Below, piece after piece: positions 1-10,934 of a stretch of DNA of 26,741 bases. A model generated the notes under the pieces. The model did not search any database and was not told where the DNA came from. It was given only the letters and a program-made list of their open reading frames with translations. The DNA is taken from positions 1-26,741 of the forward strand of contig LWCA01000462.1 of the NCBI GenBank assembly GCA_001642005.1, given 5' to 3'. Position 1 is the stretch's first letter. Each line of letters opens with the position of its first letter. This DNA is from Intoshia linei (lineage: Eukaryota; Orthonectida; Rhopaluridae). The translations under genes were made by a program, and so were the position numbers.

Positions 1-2172
1 TATAATATAATAATATTATTTTGTTACCTGAATAAAATTTGCAAACGAATATTCCTACAGGCAAATTTTCCATCAAAATAAATTTCCCTAGGTCGTTATA
101 TATCGTAATACGTGGCCATTTTGAACGAATCAAATCAACAATTCTGAATAATTATATTTTAATGTAAATTAATATTACTTGTAGCAGTATGTATATTTTT
201 TCCAGTATAATTTTGGTAAATTTGTTAGATGGTATGTTTCAACTAAACTGTTATTAATTGAACGTGGGTTATATTCATCCACGACATGAGAGTAAATGCT
301 TATTAATGAGCCACATTTTGATATTATCATAAAATTTGGAATTTTTTTGCGATTTTTTAAAAACTCGACCAATAAATGTGAATCTGGTATCAATTTTATC
401 TAAAAAGTCTGTAATTATATAAGGAATATCTTACTCTAGCACTGTTAGTTTTTTTATCAAATTTATACATTCCGTCAATATTCAAAGGTTTTGTTGGTTT
501 GTTAAATGTACAATTTGAATAATAGGAATTTGTATTGTTTACATTTTTGTAACTCGTTGATTCATTGAAAGATGGTAGTGTTAAATCTACAGGCATCGTG
601 GAAACACCGTGAATTACCGATCCAATCCTTACTGGTGGCAATATGTCGACCCTCATATTAAAATCATTGGACAGTTGATAATTGTCATCAGTACTGTAGT
701 ACCTTTTTGAGAAAGAATTGTTTTGAAAATTAAGGTTTGCGTTTTGTAAGGAAGATGTGCTGCTATGTTGATGAGACATACACTTACTACCTGTACTACG
801 ATTTTCATGCTTGGAGCTATGTGAGGATGGTATAAAATTTCCAATATTTGAACTACTAACATTAATGTTTGAGTGTTTGTTAGAATTGGTATTATTGTTT
901 TTAAATGAACTAAAAGAGACATTTATAAATAGAATATTAAATTACTTTTCAAAAATGATCGGAGATTCTTCAGTTTTATACAATCCAGTATTCACATCTG
1001 CACCGTTTGACGATCCATTAATTGTATACCTACCGCTATCCATCGATCCATTAAATTGTTTCTATATTTAACATGTATAATGTATAATGAACATTACCAC
1101 ATTCATTTTGTGCAAGTTTTGAGTTAAAAATGGATGTTTCAATATATCTAAATATCAATAATTAGTTCAAGTACAAGTTTACCATTAAGTAGGATTCTGT
1201 CATCTGGATCTGTTTTAAGTAAAGATGCTATAAGAGATTGTGCATGGTACGATATATAATTGGGCATAGTGAATTTCCCGAGGATAACCTTTTTTAAAGT
1301 TACACGCACATCTTTCATGTCGAAGGGTGGACACCCCGTCAGCATGGTGTATAACATTATACCGAGTGACCATACATCGGATTCTAAACCGTGTGCATTT
1401 TTAGAGGCGACTTCTCTACAAAAAAAATATTAAAAATTAAATAATTAACTACGGTGAAATGTAATTGGGAGTACCACAAATGGTAAACTTTTTACTGTTC
1501 GACTCATCTAACAATGTGGCTAATCCAAAATCAGCTATTTTCTAAAATTATGATTACTTAGTCATAATATCAATTACAATATTCTTGTCTTTAGTCATTA
1601 ATAGATTTGATAATGACAAATCTCTATGTAACACTTTATGAGTGTGAAGGTACATTACACCTTGTAAAATTTGTTCAAAGAATTTTGCAGCTATTAAATA
1701 ATATAAAATGTTTAACCAGGTATACTACCTTCCATTTCTGATAATTTACCATCTGGTAATTGTCGCAAATAATGTAAAAATTCCCCTATGGAACAATATT
1801 CCAATATTAAGTAAACGTAATTAGTATCTTGAAACACGTCATAACACTAAACATTTTATTATATACTTTAATGTAATTAATACCTCGCAAATAGATGGGT
1901 GTTTTAATCTACAATGGATTCCAACTTCTTCTTTCACTCGTTTCATCATATTATTCATTCTCATTTTCTTAATATCAATCTAAATTTAAGTTAAAATGTA
2001 AGTGAAACAACAAAACCATTTTAATGGCTACGTTAACATTAGTTATTTTGTTTTTTGCCAGATAAACATTGGCGAATCCACCATAACCCAACAGATTCTT
2101 GGTCTCAAAATCCTAAAAAATATAATTAGAGTTAATATTACAAGATCAAACTTCTATAGATGATGGAGCCAT
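1..2172 (-). CDS. PLK4: Polo-like kinase 4 (PLK4/SAK), 3' end beyond window
   Basis: Serine/threonine kinase that starts centriole duplication. Exons, in coding order: 2172-2152, 2112-2017, 1979-1884, 1846-1729, 1690-1578, 1541-1453, 1415-1183, 1147-1098, 1061-946, 909-435, 399-179, 143-28; phases agree at every junction, and a donor after 28 shows that more exons lie off the left edge. The first 581 or so codons are present. Visible are a glycine-rich loop ([10 protein letters not shown]), the AIK lysine, [13 protein letters not shown] (KIADFGLAT), [10 protein letters not shown], then ESDVWSLG and PPFD. A Ser/Asn-rich linker follows, then a cryptic polo-box region with [11 protein letters not shown] and FILMENLP, typical of PLK4 and not of PLK1-3. 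All eleven complete introns are 35-39 nt. The start MAPSSIEDFE lies just before the kinase domain, as in the family. The linker and polo boxes are diverged, but the catalytic residues are intact. Confidence 0.95.
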
Positions 2173-3852
2173 CAAATTAAAATGAAAATAATATTTTTTC
2201 GTTTAAAATATGGTAAAATTTAGATGCATATATAGCATTTGAGACAGTCTCGATGTATTTCTAAAATTCTATTATTATGTTAGGTTTTTGTCTACATCTC
2301 ATTCATGATATTCATTTTTATCATTGACGATAGTAAATTTTGCTATGTTGATTTTCAATGTATGCTGTTCTGGAGTTGTCCCAACAATTTATTCACACAT
2401 ATCAACGTATAATATTGGCGCCAAGTTGAAATATTATGAAATTGTCAACTTTATTTTGTTACTATACATTTGAAATTCAAATTTTTAATTGATATTTTCT
2501 CAAATTCATTACGATCAATTAATGACAACTGATTGATTACGAGCACTACCGGCTTATTACTGAATAATAAACAAAACGTAATTGCGTTGATATATTCTTA
2601 AAATAGACGAAATTAAAAATTTTTTTATTGTTAAGTGTTCATGTCTAAAATTCGAATTGTATCCATTAATTAATAATTTATCAATATATTCAGAGAGGAA
2701 CCTACCAGGCTCGTGTTAACCTAAAAATGAAAAATTTAAACTAATTTAATCTACAATTTCTATCAACATTTAATATTATTAACTATCATATAAACCTACT
2801 GACATTTTAATATTAAATAGTTATGATATTCAAGAATATAATTTTGTTAAATGATCAGTTTGGAAAAATGACGTCCCCTAATTTCGTCTCTGAATGGATT
2901 AATTGATTTTTTGAACTAATTAAGTGTTACACTTATTATTTAACTAACATTAATTTAAATTAAAAATCAATATATATTATGGTTACATGCATTTTTGGAA
3001 AAATAAAAGAGTATAATATGACACGAAATGAGATGTAAGAATTTACGGATTAACAATTAATTATTAATTGGCAATTAAATACAAAATAATAATATAGGTA
3101 TAACCGAATTTATTAGCAAACTTACTGCATTTTCTCAATATTTATTTTATGTTCATACTAAACTTGGAAAGTTTTTACGTTTTCTTACAAGTTAACTGTA
3201 ATCTATTGAATGTAGAACTACAGTAGATACCGTTGAAAATATTGATACTTTAGTTTAAATTATGCATTTTCATAAATAAATTATAATACAAAAAAATAAA
3301 ATATAATCATTTTTTAAATCCTGCACTAATTTGTGGGATTTGTTTTCTTATACAATTTATATACGTTGATTTATAAAGTTTCAAGTATAATTTCAATAAA
3401 TTTGAATTAAAACTTTTTAACCAATTACTTGGTTAATTGATTGGAAATATTTTAAATTTCAATTAATTGATTGGTAACAATGAATTAATTCCAATCCCTG
3501 ATTTTAATATATCCACGTTTGTTATATATTTTGCTTAGATATTTAATGTTAAGTGGTTCAGGTAAAATATATCCGAACCTCTTGGAAAAAATTGATGTAT
3601 GACTAATATTTATTGTAGCGTATAATGTATTCTCAAGAGTATAGTACAATACATATCTACAATACTATATATTACGATAAAATTTGCATATTGACAACAA
3701 ATAATTAAACGAAATTAGTGTAATACATCAATTAATTTTTAAATGAAGTCGTCAGCTGTCATGTAATATTTGATTTATGAATGTTATAAATATGATTTTT
3801 TATATTCGGTTCATACGCAAGATTTTGTAATTACTGTAAGAATTATTTGACA
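2173..3852. other. Intergenic, no gene seen
   Basis: This 1.7-kb AT-rich spacer separates the divergent PLK4 and receptor genes. Both strands are closed by frequent stops, and no exon of a known family was recognised. It holds the E2F-like palindrome at 2415-2424 and short direct repeats of TTAATTGATTGG near 3433 and 3463. The promoters of both genes must lie here. Confidence 0.5.
2415..2424. promoter_or_regulatory. E2F-like palindrome upstream of PLK4
   Basis: TTGGCGCCAA is a perfect 10-bp palindrome containing the E2F/DP core GGCGCC, about 240 bp upstream of the PLK4 start codon. GC-only hexamers are rare in this AT-rich window. PLK4 is known to be cell-cycle regulated through E2F in other animals. 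That this site is functional is inference. Confidence 0.4.
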
Positions 3853-5386
3853 ATGAGTTTGTTTAGGTTTTGTATATTTTTTTTATTCACAATGGACGTA
3901 TCTACATCTAATGAAAAATTAATCAAGGAATACATTCTTAGGAATTATGATTCTTCGATAAGACCAGTCAAGAATATATCACAAACAATGGACATTAAAG
4001 TTGCTATGTCTCTTTATCATATTTTGGACACTGTAAGATTTCTGATTACCGTTAATAAATGATTTAGAATGAAAAGGAACAAACTTACACAACCTTACTG
4101 GCGATTCGAATGGTAAAATTATATTAAAAAATACTTCGATTTTCGTTTTAGAAATGGTTTGATGAATATTTTGTTTGGAACAATACAGAATATAAAAACA
4201 TCAAAGAAATCAATATACCCCAAAAATTTGCTTGGAAACCCGATATAGTTGTATCAAATTTGTAATTATGTTACTGTATTATTTTAATTATATTTACAGT
4301 GCGGGTGGCAATTTTGGTCAAAGTTATGAAACCACTTTAATAATAAATTCTAATGGGTGGGTTTTATGGATGTACCCAATCAAAGTTAAAACATACTGCA
4401 CCTATGATGTTTACCGCTTTCCTTTTGATTTACAAAGTTGCAATATAACACTGATATCTTGGACTCACAACGGCTATCAACTTAACTTGTCGTATTCCGA
4501 AGAATTTCCAAACAGCAGTAATGTAGATTAAATTGTATATATCTTTTAGTATACTATCGAAATGAGTACAATGAATGGGCCGTAACATCAATAAAAACAA
4601 CCAGAAACGTTTTGTATTACGCATGTTGCAAGGAACCTTATCCAGATGTAACCTTTACAATAGAAATGAAACGTGGCTCCATGTTTTATATATTTTATTT
4701 CATTATGCCTTGTTTATTATTTTATTTCATTACAATATTTGGATTTTTTGTTCCAGCAAACTCAGGAGAAAAAATAACTATTGAAATAACTGTATTCTTG
4801 TCAATAGTGATATTATTATTGATGGTATCGGAAGAAATGCCTCCAGTATCGGAGTATATACCTGTTTTAGGTAATATATTATTAATATGTATAATTTACA
4901 TTGTATATAGGTATGCTTTTTGGAGCTACTATGGCATTATCGGCCCTGGCCGTATTTATGAGTGTAGTAACCTCAATGTTGTACGGCTTACATGTTAGCA
5001 CCTATGAACCACCAATTTGGCTATATGATTATTCAATAATTGTTTATCTAATATGGAACTCGTGGTATTCTCGTAGAAAATTGAAGGATTTAAAAGCTTC
5101 CTTTAAATTTAAAGAAAACAGAATTGATGGTGATTCTACAATTACTAGATTAAATAGTTGCATATCAGATAGACTTACAACTCAAAGAAAAGTATCAGAA
5201 CATATTCATGAAGAAACGAAAGATAATTTATCGGAAAGATTTTATGATCGCACAATATTTCATTCATTTACTTTATCCCGAAAGTGGATTTTAATAAGTT
5301 CTTCTGTTAATTGGACATTGTTTTGTATTTTTGTTGTATTTAGTGTACTTGTATACGTTATTATCACGTCTTTGTGGTTTATTTAG
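3853..5386 (+). CDS. Nicotinic acetylcholine receptor alpha-type subunit (cys-loop ion channel)
   Basis: Ligand-gated cation channel subunit of the plasma membrane. Exons 3853-4032, 4068-4112, 4152-4261, 4300-4517, 4550-4870 and 4911-5386 give 449 aa with phases closing exactly. An N-terminal signal peptide covers about residues 1-20. The ligand-binding domain has loop A (WKPDIVVSN) and a 13-residue Cys-loop (CTYDVYRFPFDLQSC, about 145-159). The vicinal cysteine pair YYACC near 209-210 marks an alpha-type subunit. TM1 to TM3 follow; GEK before TM2 is the motif of cation-selective members. TM4 ends the protein. The loop between TM3 and TM4 is short to moderate. Introns are 32-40 nt. I used the first ATG; an upstream in-frame TTG adds nothing. 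The subunit subtype cannot be named from the sequence alone, since it resembles no vertebrate subunit closely. Confidence 0.93.
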
Positions 5387-5997
5387 TCAATAAAAATTAT
5401 ATTGTAATTTATAAAATACATTAGCAAAATTATCATTTTTTAAAAATATTTGTTGGGTGTTTAAAAATTTTTTACAATAACAAAAAAAGTTAATATAATA
5501 TGTAAAAAAATAAAATTTGTTCATTGAAGATGAGTGATCTAAAAGCACGAAAAAATTTTTTTCTGTATTAGGGACATTAAATATTTATAAATTTGAAATT
5601 TTAGTGTTTCTCTCAATCTCTAGAGAAAATTAAATCTAAAAGCTTACTGCGTTGAAACTAGAATTTACACTTTAGATGCGCTGTTAGATAGTTTTGTATC
5701 TATCGAAAAGTATAAATGCATATAAAGTATTATTAAATTTGAGTGCGAAAAGACTTAAATATAAAATACTGTAAAATTTCTAATGTAGTTGAAATCGAGC
5801 TGAAACATTGAGAATTATTGAACAGAATTAGGTAAACCCAATTCTAAGAGGTACCTCTAACAAAACGATTTTGTAGTAAAATCTTTAATAACGATAATAT
5901 TTATTCCAATAAGACATTTTTTATTAATTTTCAATGCACTTTTATGGTAGAATTTATTGATAGGTATGTATAAAGAATAAACTCTTTTAACGAGGTA
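5387..5997. other. Intergenic between convergent receptor and CFAP20
   Basis: A 0.6-kb AT-rich spacer between two genes that end towards each other. A CAATAAA polyadenylation signal follows the receptor stop at about 5389. No coding sequence or repeat was recognised. Confidence 0.5.
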
Positions 5998-6698
5998 TTA
6001 AACTTGTTGGCCTTTTTGAACTGGTAGGTAGAGTTTAAATTCTGGAGGCAGTTCCTCTTCGGAATATAAACGATCAGAAAAGTAAACTCTACGTATTCTG
6101 CAATTTGCATGGATCTAAAATACAATAAACATGTACAAAAAAGTAAAAATTTACAAATCTAAATAGACATAACGTTTACAATAAAACAACTTCTTACCTG
6201 CACTTTTAACGTTTCGATATAGTTGGTTCCATAAGCACGTCGCGTAAAGTCCGAAAGATTAAATTGGATTTGGTTCCAACCATCATCAAGTCTCATGGGC
6301 ATAGTGCAAATGAAAGGTTTAACTCGTGTTGTGCTTTGATAATTACTAGCTCGAAATCTTCTGCGTACGTTTTTATCATCAACTACTTGCACTTCAAAAG
6401 TAAAATACTTTTTCATGTTTTTGATAATCATTACCAAAAATGGTAATTTGATGCCGAGTGTTTTTTTTGGGTCGTTAGGGCAAGTTATGTATGTGGTACT
6501 AACGTTGGATCCCACAATCTCCAAAACCAGAGACTGTATATCGTTGTCAGTTATGCGTTTTATGTGACCATTTCGAACCTGCATTAAATTGTAAAATTTT
6601 CTTAAATTTAAAACCTTTTTTTCCCATATTTGCAGTGGCTTGTTTCCTATACTGTACAAAATCGACAAGAATCCCGACTGAAATGTGTTTTTAAACAT
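5998..6698 (-). CDS. CFAP20: Cilia- and flagella-associated protein 20 (CFAP20/BUG22/GTL3)
   Basis: Microtubule inner protein of axonemes and basal bodies, needed for tubulin modification and ciliary stability. Exons 6698-6615, 6578-6198 and 6114-5998 encode 193 aa, the length of the human protein, and the sequence is almost invariant (for example [18 protein letters not shown] and [16 protein letters not shown]). The first intron (6614-6579) is 36 nt, a multiple of three and free of stops, so it can be read through; family conservation ([11 protein letters not shown]) shows that it is removed. The second intron is 83 nt. A strong 3' splice site ends 29 nt upstream of the ATG, in frame with the preceding DP gene on the same strand. 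The C-terminus PVQKGQQV matches the family's end. Confidence 0.98.
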
Positions 6699-6733
6699 TA
6701 ACGGAGTAGAATCAAATAAATCAGACCCTAAAA
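6699..6733 (-). promoter_or_regulatory. 3' splice site just upstream of CFAP20 start
   Basis: On the minus strand, a T-rich tract ending TTGTTTTAG at 6728 leaves 29 nt before the CFAP20 ATG. No CFAP20 exon precedes it. It may accept a trans-spliced leader, a 5'-UTR exon, or the last donor of DP (7077|7076), with which the reading phase fits. Confidence 0.45.
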
Positions 6734-7068
6734 CAATTTTTGTTGTCCAAATTGAATTTAAATTGGGGATTTAAGTAACAGTGTTTACTATAAACAAACT
6801 CTATGGAAATTTCAATTATTTCTATTTATTTTCATGTTGTCAACCTATACCTATTAGAAACGGCTAACATACGAAACGTCTAGCTTTTAAACAAAGCGAT
6901 AAATTACAATGTTCCGTTTGGAATTTAAGATTACGCAAAAAGGCATTAAAATTTTAATTTGATACAACAGTAGTAAATTGCATATGCATGTGTAACCTTT
7001 TTAATCATGTGACAGTTTCTTTGTCTTTGTCAGAAGTCAACTCTAGGTATAAATTATTTCGTCAAAAA

Positions 7069-9288
7069 TTACATACCTTTTATAAAATCAGACATGGAGG
7101 GAGGCATCATATTTAGGATGTTTTTAATGTCTTCATCTTTACTATCTAGTTCAAAATCCATGCCTTTTGCCAAACCCATTTGTCGCAATATTTCTACATC
7201 ATCGTGCACTTGGAAGTTTTGGTTGAATTTGAAAATATATTCTGTTCTGTAAAATAGATGTAAATGAAGTATATAACCTAAAATGTTACTTGTCGTTAGA
7301 AATACTACAGTCGATTATTGTAGACTTTTCTGTGCTAAGGCATATAAATGGCAATTTTACTGTTGTGCTTTGAAGTGGTGGCCCATTTTTAGATTCTTCA
7401 TCAGCATTCCGTTTAATTAAATTTTTTAATGCAACATGCTAAATAAATTTATAAATTACAATTTTAATTTAATTTTAAATGCGGCTTAAGTGATAAACAT
7501 TTTCAATAATATCGGGTGGATAGACCAGGGACGAATGGAAATTGTACGTCCATACATATTTTTTTTTTAAAAATTGAAAATCTATACATTGCTTAATGGG
7601 TCGTTCATTATCTAAAAATTAAAAATAATCGTTGGAAATCGCATTGCTTATCGATTATTTTTTATTTATTATTTTCCAACATTACCTATTAACACTATGC
7701 GTGTGGTAACATTTGAAATTTGTTAGCATTTCTATATTTTCCAACTACTACATATGAAGTATATAGCACGCAGTGTTAATAAATTAAAAAGTAGGCTCAT
7801 CGTGATTGTAGGTCCGGTCCATATGACCCTATCCACTCTCCAGGGTCCTGGTAAGGTACAATACGGTAAATTGATAATTTAAGAGTTTTAACATTTTTTT
7901 AGAATATAGGTTTTGAAAATGTATATTAAAATACACATAATTAAAATTTTTTATGTAGAGAACCTTCCAATATAATCCTATACAAAATTTAGTTAAAATA
8001 ATTCCATAAACACCTTCAAAAATTTGAAGTTAAATCTAATACTATACAAGTGGTTATAAATCAAGAATTAAAGAGAAAAATTTTATTTATAAATAAAGTA
8101 ATTTATTCTCACTTAGCTGTAATATGAGTTACTATTTCGGGTAGACACTATGCGACTTTTGTAAAACAAAAAAAAAGTACATTAGTGTTAAAATTAAAAG
8201 GGTGTGCTTTATTTCCACTACCTTATTACATAACTTTTGCCTTTCATTGTCATACATATCAAAATGTTTTAAGTAACTACACCACGTTTATTATTTCTAA
8301 TTAACCACTATTCCAAAAAATATTTTATGTGGTATTTATTGACTGCAGGACAATATTCCCCTATTTTCAATACTATCTGAAAAATAATTATGAAATATAT
8401 ATATGTAAATATTATTTTATAGGTTTGCTGGTAATCATATTTATAAAAATGTACTTGTATAATGAGTTCTCGTAACTTGCTTCGTCTACTAAGAATTCTT
8501 TCATATCTAACTCTACATTCATTTTCTAGGCTAGCACACTCCTGTAAAGATGTAGTTGGAAGTCCGACCCATTTGATTTCTTTTTTTTCCTAAAATCGAT
8601 TAAAAATATTATATAATAAATAAATATTACTTTGGTTATAATATTCATAGCCATAAGAACATTTAATGCATCGTACACCCGTCTACGAATATTTTTATAT
8701 TCGCATCCAGGATCCGGGCTAAACCCAGCAAATTCATTCAGTTCAGAAATTAATTCATCTGCAACTTCGTTGTATGTAGTTGTGCCTTTTTGTTGGACCT
8801 TTTCGCATACTTTTCTAGAGAAATGTCTTAAACCTTTACAAATCTTTTCGGACCCATGAAATTTTTTCCTAAAAAAGATAAATTAAATTTTTTACAAATT
8901 ACGAATCGTTGGTCTTTAGTTTAGGACACGATAAATGTCCATTTGACAAATATTTTTTCATAATAGTTGGTTTTTGACTGTTATGTGTAATTTTTGGTTC
9001 ATCAAAACTTAATTTTGTTTTTTTAAATGGTGCATGGGAAGCAATATTTCCCATTGATATTCCAGGATAAGTTTGTGGTGAGGAATTGCTGAAAACTTTT
9101 ATATTTTTCATCTTTACATTGTTCGTTATATCTGTGTTAATATTATAATTATTTGTACGAAATTCTTTGATTATGGGGGTAGTTATAGGTATTATGCCAT
9201 TATTTATAGTATTCATATGTTTGGTAATAATTTGTATTTTATGGTTTGAATTCGAAAATCCATCATTGCGTATACTTTCATTCTGCAT
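7069..9288 (-). CDS. TFDP1: Transcription factor DP (E2F dimerisation partner)
   Basis: Nuclear partner of E2F in cell-cycle transcription. Exons 9288-8903, 8868-8631, 8589-8455, 7438-7290 and 7246-7069 give 361 aa from the first in-exon ATG. The winged-helix DNA-binding domain is unmistakable: [20 protein letters not shown], then [19 protein letters not shown]. Next comes the DP dimerisation region ([38 protein letters not shown]). The N-terminal 120 residues are Asn-rich and unconserved. The stop (codons GGT ATG TAA) overlaps a perfect donor AAAG|GTATGT at 7076, so the last exon may instead be spliced on. More 5' exons may exist (9897-9879, 9831-9737, 9702-9669), but their join to this exon is unsettled. 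The acidic C-terminal tail of vertebrate DP is missing. Two introns hold MITE-like repeats; the 1016-nt one (8454-7439) is unusually long. Confidence 0.95.
7621..7662. repeat. Inverted repeat in DP intron
   Basis: Arms AAAAATAATCG (7621-7631) and CGATTATTTTT (7652-7662) match over 11 nt around a 20-nt loop. A second inverted pair, GTTGGAAA at 7631-7638 and TTTCCAAC at 7673-7680, interlocks with it. It lies just beside the TTAA-flanked element at 7689-7779 and may be part of the same insertion. Confidence 0.4.
7689..7779. mobile_element. TTAA-flanked MITE-like element (piggyBac-type ends)
   Basis: Two TTAA tetranucleotides (7689-7692, 7776-7779) enclose 83 bp whose ends are inverted: CACTATGCGTG on the left and the complement of CACTGCGTG on the right, differing by a 2-nt gap. 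TTAA target duplication and ends starting CACT are features of piggyBac-like elements. No coding capacity. It sits inside the 1016-nt DP intron. Chance is possible, since TTAA is common in such AT-rich DNA. Confidence 0.45.
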
Positions 9289-9351
9289 AGTATTTAGACT
9301 GGTTGAAACTTGACAATTTTGATAAGGCTGTTAAAATTAAAATTCATTATA

Positions 9352-9514
9352 CAGTAAAACCTCACTTAACGAACTCCCACATCAACGAACAAATTAAAAT
9401 ATATAAAACTAAATAGAAAAATGGCCAAAAATTAATTTCATAAATGTAAATTAGACTCTCGCTTAACGAACAAAAACTTAGAATGAATTGGTTCGTTAAA
9501 GTGAGGTATTACTG
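9352..9514. mobile_element. Tc1/pogo-type MITE in DP 5' intron
   Basis: A 163-bp non-coding element flanked by TA on both sides. The left end reads CAGTAAAACCTCACTTAACG and the right end, complemented, CAGTAATACCTCACTTTAAC; the inverted match runs about 23 nt with one mismatch and one indel. Related CTTAACGAAC-type motifs recur inside, near 9390 and 9462. CAGT ends, TA duplication and subterminal AACGAAC repeats are typical of pogo/Tigger-derived elements. It lies just upstream of the large first recognised DP exon. Confidence 0.8.
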
Positions 9515-9623
9515 TATATAAAAATTAAAATTACTATAGATTGAACATTATTAGATCTTCCAATTGTGATTACCTTGATGGGACCTTAATAATTTAATGG
9601 ATATTTTTATTTAATTTAAAAAC

Positions 9624-9897
9624 CTTTCATACTCTGTTTAGTAACAATTTTTGTCATGAGCTTGTTACCTATTTCCTGTATATTTGCTCCTTTCGTTTTA
9701 TTCTATAACAATATAGAAAATTTAAAAATATATAACTTCTATCGACGGTTTGATAGGTTTATCTTCCGTAGTTATTGCATTATCCTCTTTTAAATGAATT
9801 ATTCTTTGAATCGGTTTTATTTCATTTAAATCTAAATTTCGAAATGTTTCAAATTCAAATTAATTTAGTTTATAATACCATTTTCTATACTACTCAT
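9624..9897 (-). CDS. Provisional 5' exons of DP
   Basis: An ATG at 9897 opens MSSIEN. Splicing over 47 nt (9878-9832) gives DLNEIKPIQRIIHLKEDN and onwards to 9737; a 34-nt intron then leads to NKTKGANIQEI at 9702-9669. Phases and splice consensus agree up to here. A further 35-nt intron would leave a 10-nt microexon (9633-9624), from which phase 2 fits an acceptor at 9298. The region is not conserved, so it is linked to DP only by strand, spacing and phase. Either the DP protein is about 45 residues longer, or these are 5'-UTR exons. Confidence 0.4.
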
Positions 9898-10934
9898 TGA
9901 GTAAAATGTAATTCACAGTAAAATTAAAATATATGTTTAAATTCACTAAATTCTCATTAAATTAGTGATACGTATATTTCATTTATTTTAAACTCGTTGC
10001 AAAACAAAAACGCGCGTAGCTTCCCGATAAGATATAAATAAAGTTATTTGTTTACGTTGCTATTTTTCTAATGATACAATTATTTTTTTATGAATTTAGC
10101 CTAAATTTAACATTTTTATTAGAATTTTTATCATTAATATTTTTAGAGATATTTGATTAATTAACATTTTATTTATATCTATGAAACACGCAGAACCGAA
10201 CTTACCATGGTCGAAGCCCCACGTAAATTAAATTTTAAGGTTTTTGTAGACAAAAATATTAAATTGATAAGTTACAACAACGTATTTGACGGCCGACATT
10301 CCCTTTACTTAAATTAAAAAATGGTGCACTAAAGAATATCTTTTAGTAGATATCGGTTATTGTCTTTTTTCACCGAATTTATTAACCCTTGATTTCATGA
10401 ATGTAAGAGTGTCAATCGTACGTTGTTATAGAAAAAATTGCATAAAATCAATTTTTTAAGTAAATAGAAAATTTCCCAATTATATGGCATAATGCAATGT
10501 AAGAAAAAAATTCAGGCCCTTTTTTGATATTAGGTGCCTCCAGCATGGTAGATTATGTTTGGACTACCATTTCTGTGCGCATCATCGGTAATAATTTTAT
10601 GTCTCACTATTTTTCGGCAGACAGTTTACTTACATATAATGTTAAATACTCTGTATAAATGGCATCTTTTACACAAAAAAGAAATTGTCGACTTTAATCT
10701 GACGAAATTGTAGTTTCATACATAAAATATACGATATACTTTGTGATTTTTGAATAATTGGCTATATACTTATAATAAGGTCACTGGTATGATAATACTA
10801 TGATACGGTCTAATTATTCAACATTATTATTTAAATGTTAAAGAATTGAGTCTATCCATAACATTTACGGTATTATAAAGTATTACGTTACCAAAACAAA
10901 ACTAGTTATTAGTTAATATAAGTCTGACGTTTAA
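9898..10934. other. Intergenic between divergent DP and PGAP2
   Basis: One kilobase of AT-rich DNA without a recognisable exon. Around 10008-10030 there is a GC-rich island (ACGCGCGTAGC followed by TTCCCG), about 110 bp upstream of the provisional DP start, which may be promoter sequence. Nothing else stands out. Confidence 0.45.

Noticed and set aside
811-1071. Plus-strand 86-codon frame at the PLK4 linker
   Set aside because: It is antisense to two PLK4 exons whose phases and splice sites agree.
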